From: Saccharomycopsis fibuligera x Saccharomycopsis cf. fibuligera | Taxonomy: Eukaryota; Ascomycota; Saccharomycetes; Ascoideales; Saccharomycopsidaceae | Direction: 5' to 3' | Length of the DNA stretch: 64,000 bases | Assembly: GCA_001936135.1 (NCBI GenBank) | Contig: CP012821.1 | Coordinates: 310,001 to 374,000 of the forward strand | Part shown: piece after piece, positions 32,356 to 41,224 of the stretch | Layout: every line of letters starts with the position of its first letter | How positions within the stretch are numbered: the first letter of the stretch is position 1 | Program-made: the position numbers and the translations under genes | Notes under the pieces: model-generated | The model's database searches: none | The model's input: only the letters and a program-made list of their open reading frames with translations | Told to the model about the DNA's origin: nothing

Positions 32356-33942
32356 ATGTTGGAAAATAGAGATATGCCAGAAATTCCTGGTGTGCTACAA
32401 CCAGATAATATTGCTTTTGAATTGAAACAAACCATAGCACAAATCTTGGGATTGAAAAAAGTTGATTATTTCCCAGGAAGCCAGCCTACTAGTTTTGAAC
32501 GACGCCACATTGAAGAAAGGCTCCTTAAACATGACTATTATGTTTGTGAAAAATCCGATGGGCTTAGATGCCTTTTACTCATTTTAGCTGATCGTTTCCC
32601 AGATGGAACCTATGAAGAAGGTGTTTTTCTCATCACCCGATCCTATGAGTTTTACCGTATAATGAACATTCACTTCCCAATAAGCAAAGAAAACTTGAAA
32701 CAGCCGCATAACGGAACATTGGTGGATGGGGAATTAGTGTTAGATAAAAGGCAGGATAACGGGATGAAAGAATTAAGATATCTAGCGTTTGATTTATTAT
32801 CGGTAAACATGACATCTTATACTGCTCGACCAGCAGATAAGAGACTTGCTCATATTCAAGATTTGATTGATCCGTACTATTATTATCGTTCCAAATTCCC
32901 GGAAGAGACATCAACTTTTCCATTTAAAGTCAGCTTCAAAAAGATGTCAACGTGTTTTAAAATCCCTAAAGTTTTGAGTTCATTACCTTACTTGCCTCAT
33001 GTATCCGATGGGTTGATTTTCACTTGTTGTGAGACTCCATATGTCTTTGGTACCGATCACTCACTTTTGAAGTGGAAACCAGCTGAGGAAAATACTATAG
33101 ATTTCAAAATAGAATTGAAATTCAATCTTTTCAAAGATGAAGAAAATAATGATCAATATTATGATTATGACTCAAAGCCGAAAATTGAATTATCTGTATG
33201 GAAAGGTGGCAACGCGTATGAATACTTTAACGACTTAACTCTCACAGATAAAGAATGGGAAGAAATGAAAAGCTTATCAGAGCCACTTAATTTTAGAATA
33301 GCAGAAGTGAAAAGAAACGAAAAAGGGCAATGGAACTTGCTCAGGTTTAGAGATGATAAAGCCAACGGGAATCATTATACTGTGGTGAAAAAAGTATTAC
33401 ATTCGATTAATGATGGCGTCACTAAGCAAGAATTAATCGAAGCTAGCCATAGAATCGAGAAAAACTGGATAAAGAGAGGCGCAGAAAGGAAATTGATGGC
33501 AAAGGAAAGACAAAGAGGAAATATTCACAAATTACCTCATTTGCAATCTCAACAGCCACCACATCACCAGCCGCATAATCTGGCATCTGCAGCCGCTCAT
33601 CCTTTAAAACATCAATCTCATCAATCACAACATCATTCACAACAATCGCAACAACAACAGTCTCAGTATGGCGATATACTGCAGCATAATATTGATTCTG
33701 GGGATCTGGAAGAAGTGATCAATGCAAGAAAAAGAGCCGCAGCAGAAATTATGCCATCTTACGAAGATGATGAAGATGACAACGATGATGGAGATTATGA
33801 TGATCAGGACGAAGATGAAGGTGATATAAGCCGTGATAATGGCCATGCGGTGCCAAATGTTGATGGCGGCTATGACAAGGATGATAATGAGGAGCTTGAT
33901 TCTGAAGGTGGAGAAGGTAGTAGTAAAAGACAAAAAAGATAA
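32356..33942 (+). CDS. CEG1: mRNA capping enzyme guanylyltransferase
   Basis: This is a 528-residue GTP:RNA guanylyltransferase (Ceg1, called Cgt1 in Candida) that adds GMP to the 5' end of nascent pre-mRNA in the nucleus. The active-site lysine is K66 in EKSDGLR (motif I, KxDGxR). HNGTLVDGELVLDK is motif III, SDGLIFTC is motif IV, and LLKWKPAEENTIDFKI is motif V; the C-terminal OB fold follows with QWNLLRFRDDKANGNH as motif VI. The last 130 residues are low complexity: a His/Gln-rich segment and then an Asp/Glu-rich tail ending SSKRQKR. The catalytic core is the length expected; the tail is longer than in yeast Ceg1. Confidence 0.97.
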   Translation: MLENRDMPEIPGVLQPDNIAFELKQTIAQILGLKKVDYFPGSQPTSFERRHIEERLLKHDYYVCEKSDGLRCLLLILADRFPDGTYEEGVFLITRSYEFYRIMNIHFPISKENLKQPHNGTLVDGELVLDKRQDNGMKELRYLAFDLLSVNMTSYTARPADKRLAHIQDLIDPYYYYRSKFPEETSTFPFKVSFKKMSTCFKIPKVLSSLPYLPHVSDGLIFTCCETPYVFGTDHSLLKWKPAEENTIDFKIELKFNLFKDEENNDQYYDYDSKPKIELSVWKGGNAYEYFNDLTLTDKEWEEMKSLSEPLNFRIAEVKRNEKGQWNLLRFRDDKANGNHYTVVKKVLHSINDGVTKQELIEASHRIEKNWIKRGAERKLMAKERQRGNIHKLPHLQSQQPPHHQPHNLASAAAHPLKHQSHQSQHHSQQSQQQQSQYGDILQHNIDSGDLEEVINARKRAAAEIMPSYEDDEDDNDDGDYDDQDEDEGDISRDNGHAVPNVDGGYDKDDNEELDSEGGEGSSKRQKR

Positions 33943-34334
33943 GGTTTGAGCTAAATCTTGAAGCATCTTTTGTTTTTTCGAGACTCGTATTTGTATATTT
34001 AATTTTGTAATGTAATTGTACTATAAATAATATGACATCAGTTGAAACAGGTGGAAAATAGCGCATCTGAAAATTGCGTACTACTTGCCAAAGTAGTTCG
34101 AACCTGTTGCACAATACGTGATTTATAAAAGGGCCCGCCGTGCTATAAAAACTTGTAATAGAGGCAAAAAAATAATTACATATATCTATAGAATCATAAA
34201 CACAAATCCTAAGCACAAAGAATTGAAAAAAATACCACAAAACCATAAGTCAAACTACCTAGCTTACAGCAATACAAAAGATTTCAAGTATGAAATTTGA
34301 TCATAACCAGGAGTGATTACTACTATTACTCCTA
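33943..34334. other. Convergent spacer CEG1/SGF73, no gene seen
   Basis: AT-rich spacer between two convergent stops; no feature recognised. Confidence 0.5.
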
Positions 34335-34352
34335 TTACTGTTGTTGTTGTTT

Positions 34353-34387
<35 letters not shown>

Positions 34388-35750
34388 GAATAATTTGTTG
34401 CTGCTGTTGTTTTTGTAAATGCAACTGTAACTGCTTTTGTTGCAACTGTTTTTGTTGAAGATACTGTTGTTGTTTTTGTTGCTGCAACAATTGCTGTTTC
34501 TGCATTAGATATTGTTGTTGCTGAATAGATGCGGTATTGTATACTCTGGGTTTGATTACATACTCGTCTGTATTCTCCATGTTGAAAAAAGCTACTCTAC
34601 CACTAATGGCACTGCTGCTTAATCTCCCGTTACCTATACCATTACCGTAAAACTCTCTCATTCTGACATACTTGTTTCTTGACTTCACTGGTAGCTTATG
34701 ATTAGTAACTAACGGCATGGCAAAACTCAGCTTAACACCTTCCATAACTTGGTATGTTTCTTCATCTGAATCCAAATATTGTGATCCACCATGGGCCAAG
34801 TCGTCCTTTTCTGCTTGAGCCAAAGCAGCACCAGCAAGAAGTTTAACTTGGTTTTTCCGCTGATAAGCGGCTAGCAATGCATCATAGGAAGCAGATCTAC
34901 CAGGAACTGCTCTTTTGGCACCCATAGAGTGAGTTTTACAAGTTAATGATCTGGCACAAAATCCACCATTTTGCAAAGGCACACCACATTGTCTTTCCAC
35001 ATCTACTGGTCCCTTTTTCACTTTCGATCCAGTAGTTGTCTTTGACTTCTTTTCTAATTGTTTTTGAAGCTTCTTGTGTTCTTTTTCCTTTTCCTTTTGT
35101 TCTCTTTCCTTCTCTTTTTTCTGTAGTTTCTTTTGTTTTCTCTCCTCAATTCGCTGCTGTTTTTTCAACTCTTTCAATTGTCTAGCTTCTTCTTTTTCCT
35201 TTTCTTTGTCAATCTTTCTTTTTCTTGGATTTTTCACAGCGCCTGTCTGCGATCCATTAGTAGAGGATGTTGCGATTGCTGAAGTAGAAGGCAAGTCCAC
35301 CGTATTGTTTTCACTTTTAACCGTTACTCGGCTACTAGCGTGATTAGTACTTTTGATTCCTATCGGGTTATTCTTCATTTCTATGCATTCTTTAATATGT
35401 TTCTCTAAATATGTGTCGATAATAGGTCTTTGACAGTGGTTGCAAATGCGATACTTCAATGGCGTTCTAAGCGGATTCTTATTTTTCAATATCAAATTCT
35501 CTGATATATTGTCTTGGCCACTGTCCTTATTTGTTATATTGTCCACAAAATTACCTACTTCTCTCCAATTGGGAAGCTTATCAGGATTGCTATTTGACCC
35601 AGTACTGGTGCTACTGGTATTTTCTTTCTCTTTCTTGAGCTTAAGGCCATTTATCTGCCTATCAGAGTCAGTTGTACCTTCAAGCACATCGCTGGATAAA
35701 TTGATGCGGTTAGTGTTGTTATTGTATGTTGGTAAGCGTTTTCCTACCAT
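34335..35750 (-). CDS. SGF73: SAGA deubiquitinase-module subunit Sgf73 (ataxin-7 homologue)
   Basis: From the ATG at 35750 the protein is 471 residues; the frame is open further upstream but without an ATG. An N-terminal C2HC-like finger (RICNHCQRPIIDTYLEKHIKEC, about 98-120) is the site that anchors the Ubp8 module in yeast Sgf73. The SCA7 domain lies at about 250-290 (CGVPLQNGGFCARSLTCKTHSMGAKRAV), which binds nucleosomes. Between them is a long Lys/Glu-rich helix. The C-terminus is almost pure Gln with a few Lys and Leu, coded by CAA/CAG runs at 34338-34540. Sgf73 links histone H2B deubiquitination to SAGA. Confidence 0.93.
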
Positions 35751-36194
35751 TGCTAATGCGTCAATCTTTGGAGGGTTATGATGTTGCGTGTAGTGTAAGT
35801 AGCCACAAAGCCGCTTTGAAAGGATAAAATAATGTTTAGCTCTTTTGAAAGAGTGTACCGCCAAAGTGAGCTATGCTTGAAATACACCATCCAGTAGTAT
35901 CTGTTAAACGTCACCTCCAACGTTCGCAGCTGCCAGTTTGTCTCCATACAACCTATGAGTCTGAAATCCGCTTTCCGTTTTCTTTGGCTTACTTCTGGAG
36001 ACTCAGTGGGTTACCCGTGACTCCCTTTTTCTGCAGAAGTCAACGGCTCAAAATTAATGACATGCAGATTACCTCTGGTGCTGCCTGATCATTTTCTTAA
36101 AAGTACGAAACTAGTACCAGTATAACTAATATTATCATTATTAAAAGACAGTAAAATAAATGCGAGACTAAACTATGTCACAAACAGCTAACAC
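35751..36194. other. Intergenic region upstream of SGF73, downstream of ALG2
   Basis: No gene is seen; it should hold the SGF73 promoter and the ALG2 3' UTR. Confidence 0.5.
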
Positions 36195-37775
36195 TCAATG
36201 AGTGAAGTAATAGTAAGCAAAAATACTGGCAAACACCGGAAAGAATAAGATAACAAGTAGAGTGTAAACAGTACGCTGAGACTCTTGGAATTGGAGCTCT
36301 GTTTCGTTTTTTGAAAGGCCGACAATGTCTTTGTTGATCGTCTCTCTGAGAACTTTTCTCGTATACAATTTTTCGATAATTGCTTCTCCGTTATTTTGGA
36401 GTCTCTCTTTCTCGGATGGGGTTAACTTAGCTACTCTGTCTAAGACCTTAGCCCAAACTTTAGCATCATTTGGTTTTGTAAAGCCAGTTCCATCATAATT
36501 AGTGATTTCAATTTTATCCGTTTTAATACCTTCTTTATCATCATCCAATGGAAGCGATGTTTCTTTCGGGCCGCCGTTGTTTACTGACAAAACAAGGGTG
36601 TTGTATTTGATAGCTTCTATTGGCACAATGCCAAAATGCTCAAATGAAGGGGTATACAATAACATTTCGGCGTATTTCATTAAAGAGTTTCTCAAATCAG
36701 TGGAAATATTTGGCAAAAATATAACCTGGGTGTCAATGAATTCTGGGGAAGAAGGGTCAAGCTTAATGAAATCTTTATAGTCCTTGAAAACAGAGCATTT
36801 TAAACCAGCGCTAGAAGCTAATTCACTCAACTCTTTGAGGTACTCCACATTTTCACTAACAAGATTATCATAACCGCCAGCGATTAACAACTTGAAAGCT
36901 GATTTGTTTTGAGGTTGGGATTCCAAGAGTTTATTAAAAGCTTCGACAGCTAGTCCAACGTTTTTCTTTCTCTCAAAGCGGTTCACACTGAGAAAGTACT
37001 TGTGATCTGCAAATTTTATTTGTATCTGTCTGTCAAGTTTCTCATCATTATGGATTGTTTCATCAATGCATGGATAGACCACACGGGGATCGGTATAAAA
37101 TGGAAGCTTTTGCAAAACTTTAAAAGTTTCAAGGAAAATGGATTTAGTAAAATTGGAGTTGACATAGACTTTTTTGGCAAAAAAGAAACAGAACTCTTCA
37201 TAAGAGTCAAAAAGAATTCTATACAATTTCTTGACAGTTCCACCTTTCTGCGCTAATTTTTGATCAGGGAAATGGCAATAGAATAAAATTTTGGAAAACT
37301 GTTTGCGTGTCTTAAAAAAGATGTTGTATATCCAAATAATTGGCAAACAAGCGGCCAAGGAGTCAATGACATAGAAGTCATAACTCGACTTGGTCAAAAA
37401 CAAAAGTTTCAAAACAAGGTAAATTTGTCTGATGGTCGCACAAAAGATGGTAAATTTCCCAAAGATGTTTCTGGGCAAAAAATCACCATACACCACAACA
37501 TCTAGAGTGCCATCGGCTACTTCTTCGAAAGCATGGCTCTTATCACAGTGGGATGTATACACCGTCACTTTGTGATGGAGTTCTTGTAAGCCTAAGCCGA
37601 CATCGACAATCAATCTTTCTGCACCGCCAATGCCCAAATCTGGATGGATAATGGCAATATTTTTTGGATCATTGACCTTTGACTCAAATCTCAGGTCACG
37701 CTTCATTGTGCTGACTATAGAGCGAATGCTGTCCGTTATCTTCTTGCCGGTGTGCTCTGGCCTTTGGTTGGCCAT
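36195..37775 (-). CDS. ALG2: Alpha-1,3/1,6-mannosyltransferase Alg2
   Basis: This GT4-family enzyme adds the second and third mannose to the dolichol-linked N-glycan precursor on the cytosolic face of the ER. From the ATG at 37775 it is 526 residues (the frame runs on upstream to a GTG but has no earlier ATG). Motifs include IIHPDLGIGGAERLIVDVGL near the N-terminus, YCHFPDQKLA, VNRFERKKNVGLAVEAFN, SFEHFGIVPIEAIKYNT with the GT4 E-x7-E pair, and NNGGPKET. A hydrophobic C-terminal helix (TLLVILFFPVFASIFAYYYF) anchors it, and a central hydrophobic segment lies near residues 120-145. It is divergent from the next gene, with a CACGTG between them. Confidence 0.96.
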   Translation of the reverse strand: MANQRPEHTGKKITDSIRSIVSTMKRDLRFESKVNDPKNIAIIHPDLGIGGAERLIVDVGLGLQELHHKVTVYTSHCDKSHAFEEVADGTLDVVVYGDFLPRNIFGKFTIFCATIRQIYLVLKLLFLTKSSYDFYVIDSLAACLPIIWIYNIFFKTRKQFSKILFYCHFPDQKLAQKGGTVKKLYRILFDSYEEFCFFFAKKVYVNSNFTKSIFLETFKVLQKLPFYTDPRVVYPCIDETIHNDEKLDRQIQIKFADHKYFLSVNRFERKKNVGLAVEAFNKLLESQPQNKSAFKLLIAGGYDNLVSENVEYLKELSELASSAGLKCSVFKDYKDFIKLDPSSPEFIDTQVIFLPNISTDLRNSLMKYAEMLLYTPSFEHFGIVPIEAIKYNTLVLSVNNGGPKETSLPLDDDKEGIKTDKIEITNYDGTGFTKPNDAKVWAKVLDRVAKLTPSEKERLQNNGEAIIEKLYTRKVLRETINKDIVGLSKNETELQFQESQRTVYTLLVILFFPVFASIFAYYYFTH

Positions 37776-37844
37776 GCCATTCTGCAATTTTTGCCTTGTG
37801 CAATTGTTAACAGCTGTTTTTCTATCATCGCCATCGCTTGTGGG

Positions 37845-37850
37845 CACGTG
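37845..37850 (+). promoter_or_regulatory. CACGTG E-box between ALG2 and the next gene
   Basis: A perfect hexamer 70 bases before the ALG2 ATG, in the 332-base divergent promoter. Confidence 0.4.
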
Positions 37851-38107
37851 ATAATAACATAACTAGGCCAAGAAAGTCTGAGCGTGAGACACGCGTGCGT
37901 CGAAGTCAAGATGCATGGAAGAAAGAAATGAAAAATCAATATGGCTGGCAGCCGACCCCAGGAAAACAGAAAGGAATCGCAGAACCAGATGGGGCAACTT
38001 TTTATGATATCTTTTATAAGTTCTGCCTTTTCTATTCAAAAATAAACTAAAAATTATTAAAACAAAGTTCCAATATCTCTCTATTTTCTATTACACAAAC
38101 CAGCACC

Positions 38108-39370
38108 ATGCCGTTGGAAGATTCTAAATGGGCCTCCTCCGGGGACGATGAGCCTGAAACACCAAAATCAACAACAACTAGCAGCCCCTTCTCTGCTAAA
38201 CTTGAATCCAGGTGGGCAGATTCCAACACTGAAGAAGAAACACCTCAACGCAAATCAAAAACACCAAGAAAACGCAATAAGCAACGCAGCGGCTCGGCAG
38301 GTCATGGAAATAATAATAATTCTCGTGCTTCTCATCGCCGTTATGATAAAAAGTCAGACAACTTATCAAGTCGCATCGGCCTTGCTTCTCCGCGACCAAA
38401 GAAATTTGAAAATGATTACTATGACGACGACGATGACGAAATTGAAGACACCCGTCTGAAGAATGTCATAAACTTTAAGAATCGTGCCTTGTCGGATAAG
38501 CCAAACAGAAACCAACTTCCAGCCAAACAGTCCTCTTTGTTGGATAGAATTCTGCCGGTTTCGAATGCAGATGCTGACGACGATGATGATTATAGTTCAG
38601 AAGAGGAGCAATATGAACAGGAGGAAGAGGCTATCTTAGGAACCTCTAATATCGGAGAAGTTTATGAGGAAGAAAGTGGATCAGAAGCTTCGGGTTCTAT
38701 TGATGATCTTTCACCAGAAGCCAAAAATTTTGCATCTAGACTTGGGCTTGGAACACCAGCCGCCCCATTTTCCTCGTCACCAAGCAACAGCCGCACCAGT
38801 CCGAATAAGAAGGCAAGTGCTAGAAAGCAGCATGAGGAGCTAAGACAAAAATACAGAAATGATAGATTGAAAGACACGCATAGAGAATGGGATAATGGTA
38901 GAGCTAGCCTTAGTCCTGGTCCTTCCTATAATATAAAACATAACAAATCTTCATCCCGCCATCGCAGAGAAGATGTAGGTAATGAGCTTAGGCAGTATAA
39001 TGATCACAATAATTATAACCAGCCTAAGAATAAAAACGTTTCAAAGCCATATCCGAGAGACAGAGAAAGGCATAAACATCACAACAGTCGCGATCCAGTG
39101 ACGCCTACCAGATACAAAAATGACTACAATGAAACTTTTCCTATTGAGCCAAACCCAGTGAAACGAAATGGCAAGAATGCGGGGAATAAAAACAACGCAA
39201 TTATTGATGAATCTCAAAAACAATTGCAGGAGCTTCAGCGACAGATTCAAGAGCTTAAACTCCAAAAACAGAAATTAGAGGATGAAAACAGTAGCAAAGA
39301 GTTGGAGAAGTATATTGAGGACATTCAAAATCAAAGCAAGCAACTTAGTTGGGCTGATTGGGATGACTGA
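38108..39370 (+). CDS. Disordered protein with three Trp-Ala motifs and a C-terminal coiled coil (unrecognised)
   Basis: A 420-residue, highly charged protein that I do not recognise. Most of it is Ser/Asn/Lys/Asp-rich and probably disordered, with acidic runs (DDDDDE, DADDDDDYSSEEE) and basic runs (KTPRKRNKQR). Two similar segments, SSRIGLASPRPKKF and ASRLGLGTPAAPF, sit about 130 residues apart. Three short Trp motifs stand out: SKWAS at 6-10, SRWAD at 34-38 and SWADWDD at the very end. Residues about 360-405 form a Gln/Glu/Lys/Leu-rich coiled coil just before the last motif. It shares a divergent promoter with ALG2. An RNA- or translation-related role is possible but not shown. Confidence 0.8.
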   Translation: MPLEDSKWASSGDDEPETPKSTTTSSPFSAKLESRWADSNTEEETPQRKSKTPRKRNKQRSGSAGHGNNNNSRASHRRYDKKSDNLSSRIGLASPRPKKFENDYYDDDDDEIEDTRLKNVINFKNRALSDKPNRNQLPAKQSSLLDRILPVSNADADDDDDYSSEEEQYEQEEEAILGTSNIGEVYEEESGSEASGSIDDLSPEAKNFASRLGLGTPAAPFSSSPSNSRTSPNKKASARKQHEELRQKYRNDRLKDTHREWDNGRASLSPGPSYNIKHNKSSSRHRREDVGNELRQYNDHNNYNQPKNKNVSKPYPRDRERHKHHNSRDPVTPTRYKNDYNETFPIEPNPVKRNGKNAGNKNNAIIDESQKQLQELQRQIQELKLQKQKLEDENSSKELEKYIEDIQNQSKQLSWADWDD

Positions 39371-40899
39371 AAATGCATCATCATTATTGTACATTAATAT
39401 TGGGAGTGTATCATAACAATTTCATACCTTTCTGTATCTTGAACATTATTTTTTATGATGGTTTTTAAAAAAAAATTTTTTTTTTTTTCTTTTTAGAAGA
39501 AGTCTTCGTTTTCATCTTATTCTTTTGTTTCTTTTCTTCTTGATTTTTCGGTACTTTTATTTTGCATAACTATAGTGAGACAAAAAATATTTTTTTTTTT
39601 TGACGCTAATCTCTATATGCTTTGGGACAGTGGATTCGAAAAAATGTAGGTCTTTTTTTTGAAGACAATGAATCTCGTTTCTTATTTACCAGTGAGCTAT
39701 AGTAATATCATCCAATCACGGACACTTCCCAGAACAATACTAAGAAGCTTTCAAAACAACTGAGCTCTGATAAAACAAGAAGAACTTCATTTAATGTCTG
39801 TTCAAAGCTAGTTGTCTTTAAATTTGAAGTAATTAGTCAAAGAAACTTTTGTATCAGATATGCAATGAACCTTTTAGATAAAGAGATATACTTTATAGTG
39901 ATCATTCTGAACCTATCAAACAGATACTCTGGTTTATTATTTTCTGAAATTGTTATCAGTGTACGTTCTGCTTTAGTCAAGATGGGTACTAATTACTGAA
40001 TTTGTTAAGATTTGGTAGATCAGCCGATGAGAGTAAAGAGTGTTTTGGAAGCGATAGATCTAAAAACAATGCGATATCACAGCGGAGCTGTAGGTGTATA
40101 ATGACTAAATAAAAGTATTCAAGTTTTCCATTTATATGTAAATCCATTTAATTTCTTACCCATAATGCCTACACGATGAAGATTTTTAACGTATGCCTTT
40201 GGCAATTATGCTTGTGTCATATTGTTCTTCCACCACAGAGTGCAGTTTACCAAAAAAGGAAAATACATAGATGAACTGTATGGGCCATGTTATTTTCGGA
40301 ATTCTAAAATCTTCGGGCTCATAGTTATTAGATTTAAAAGTCTTATATTTCTGACATAATTAAATAGTGATAAATATATAACAATTTTGGGTTGAGTTGT
40401 ATACAAACAATAATTAGACTGAATACAACAAAAATTAGCGTTGAGCAATAAAAAGTTGAAGATTCTAAAAAGTATTAGATAAGAAAAGTTACGTATCTGT
40501 ATCTCAATCGGTTGGTCTAGAACTCAATATTACGGAATGCTGATATCCCAGGGCTTAAAGTTAGATGTAAGAGCCTTGTAATTTTAATACAACTAAATAA
40601 TAATAAATTTATAGCAATATTGGGCTGAACCGTATATAAATAATAATCAGACTGAATACAAAACATGTTAGTGATTTGCGATAAAAAGTAGTAAATACGC
40701 GTATCGTGCAACAGGATAGAAGATCCACAGACTTATTAAGTAAGAAATATTATTTAACTGTATTCAGGTTTGTTGGTTTAGAACTCAACGCTCGTCAATA
40801 TCTCCTGAACTTATTGTTCTAGAACTCAATGTTCATCACAATTTTTTTTTGCGTAGCATATTGCCATGGGTAGAGTTCTTATTGTTTTCAACAAAACGT
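39371..40899. other. Gene-free region of degenerate repeat pieces left of element A
   Basis: No gene. Bases about 40090-40290 resemble 50085-50305 in the same orientation (family C; ACTAAATAAAAGT, ACCCATAATG, TGCAGTTTACCAAAAAA). Bases about 40380-40860 hold two degenerate pieces resembling the middle of element A's right LTR (TTGGGYTGA...GTATA.A, then AGACTGAATACAA, then TAGAACTCAA). The region is a graveyard of old insertions. Confidence 0.65.
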
Positions 40900-41224
40900 T
40901 GTAACAAATCAGTCCAGGATAACTTCTGATAAAGTTAACTCTTAGACCGGTTGCTCTTGGCTACAGTTAGACCTTGGCACCAGGTGACGCCTGGTTACGA
41001 ACCTCCTAACAATAACTATATAAGAAGCTTGGTTCGCCATTATAACTATTATGCATTATGTATAAAAGAACGGTAAGCGAAGTCATCTTCCTTTCATTAC
41101 AATATATTTATCTTCTTTATTTTATCTAGAGCATTACCTCTCTTCCTAGTCGATCCTAGAAACAACTATGAATCCAGAAACCTTTTCACGTCTTAATTCA
41201 GACCCTACAACCCCTTCTTCTACA
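40900..41224 (+). repeat. Left LTR of element A (325 bp)
   Basis: Begins TGTAACAAATCAGT and ends TTCTACA just before the primer site. It shares its last 130 bases closely with the right LTR and with the solo LTR at 49.4 kb, while the upstream half differs from the right LTR. It carries the ATG used by gag-pol (41168). Confidence 0.85.
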
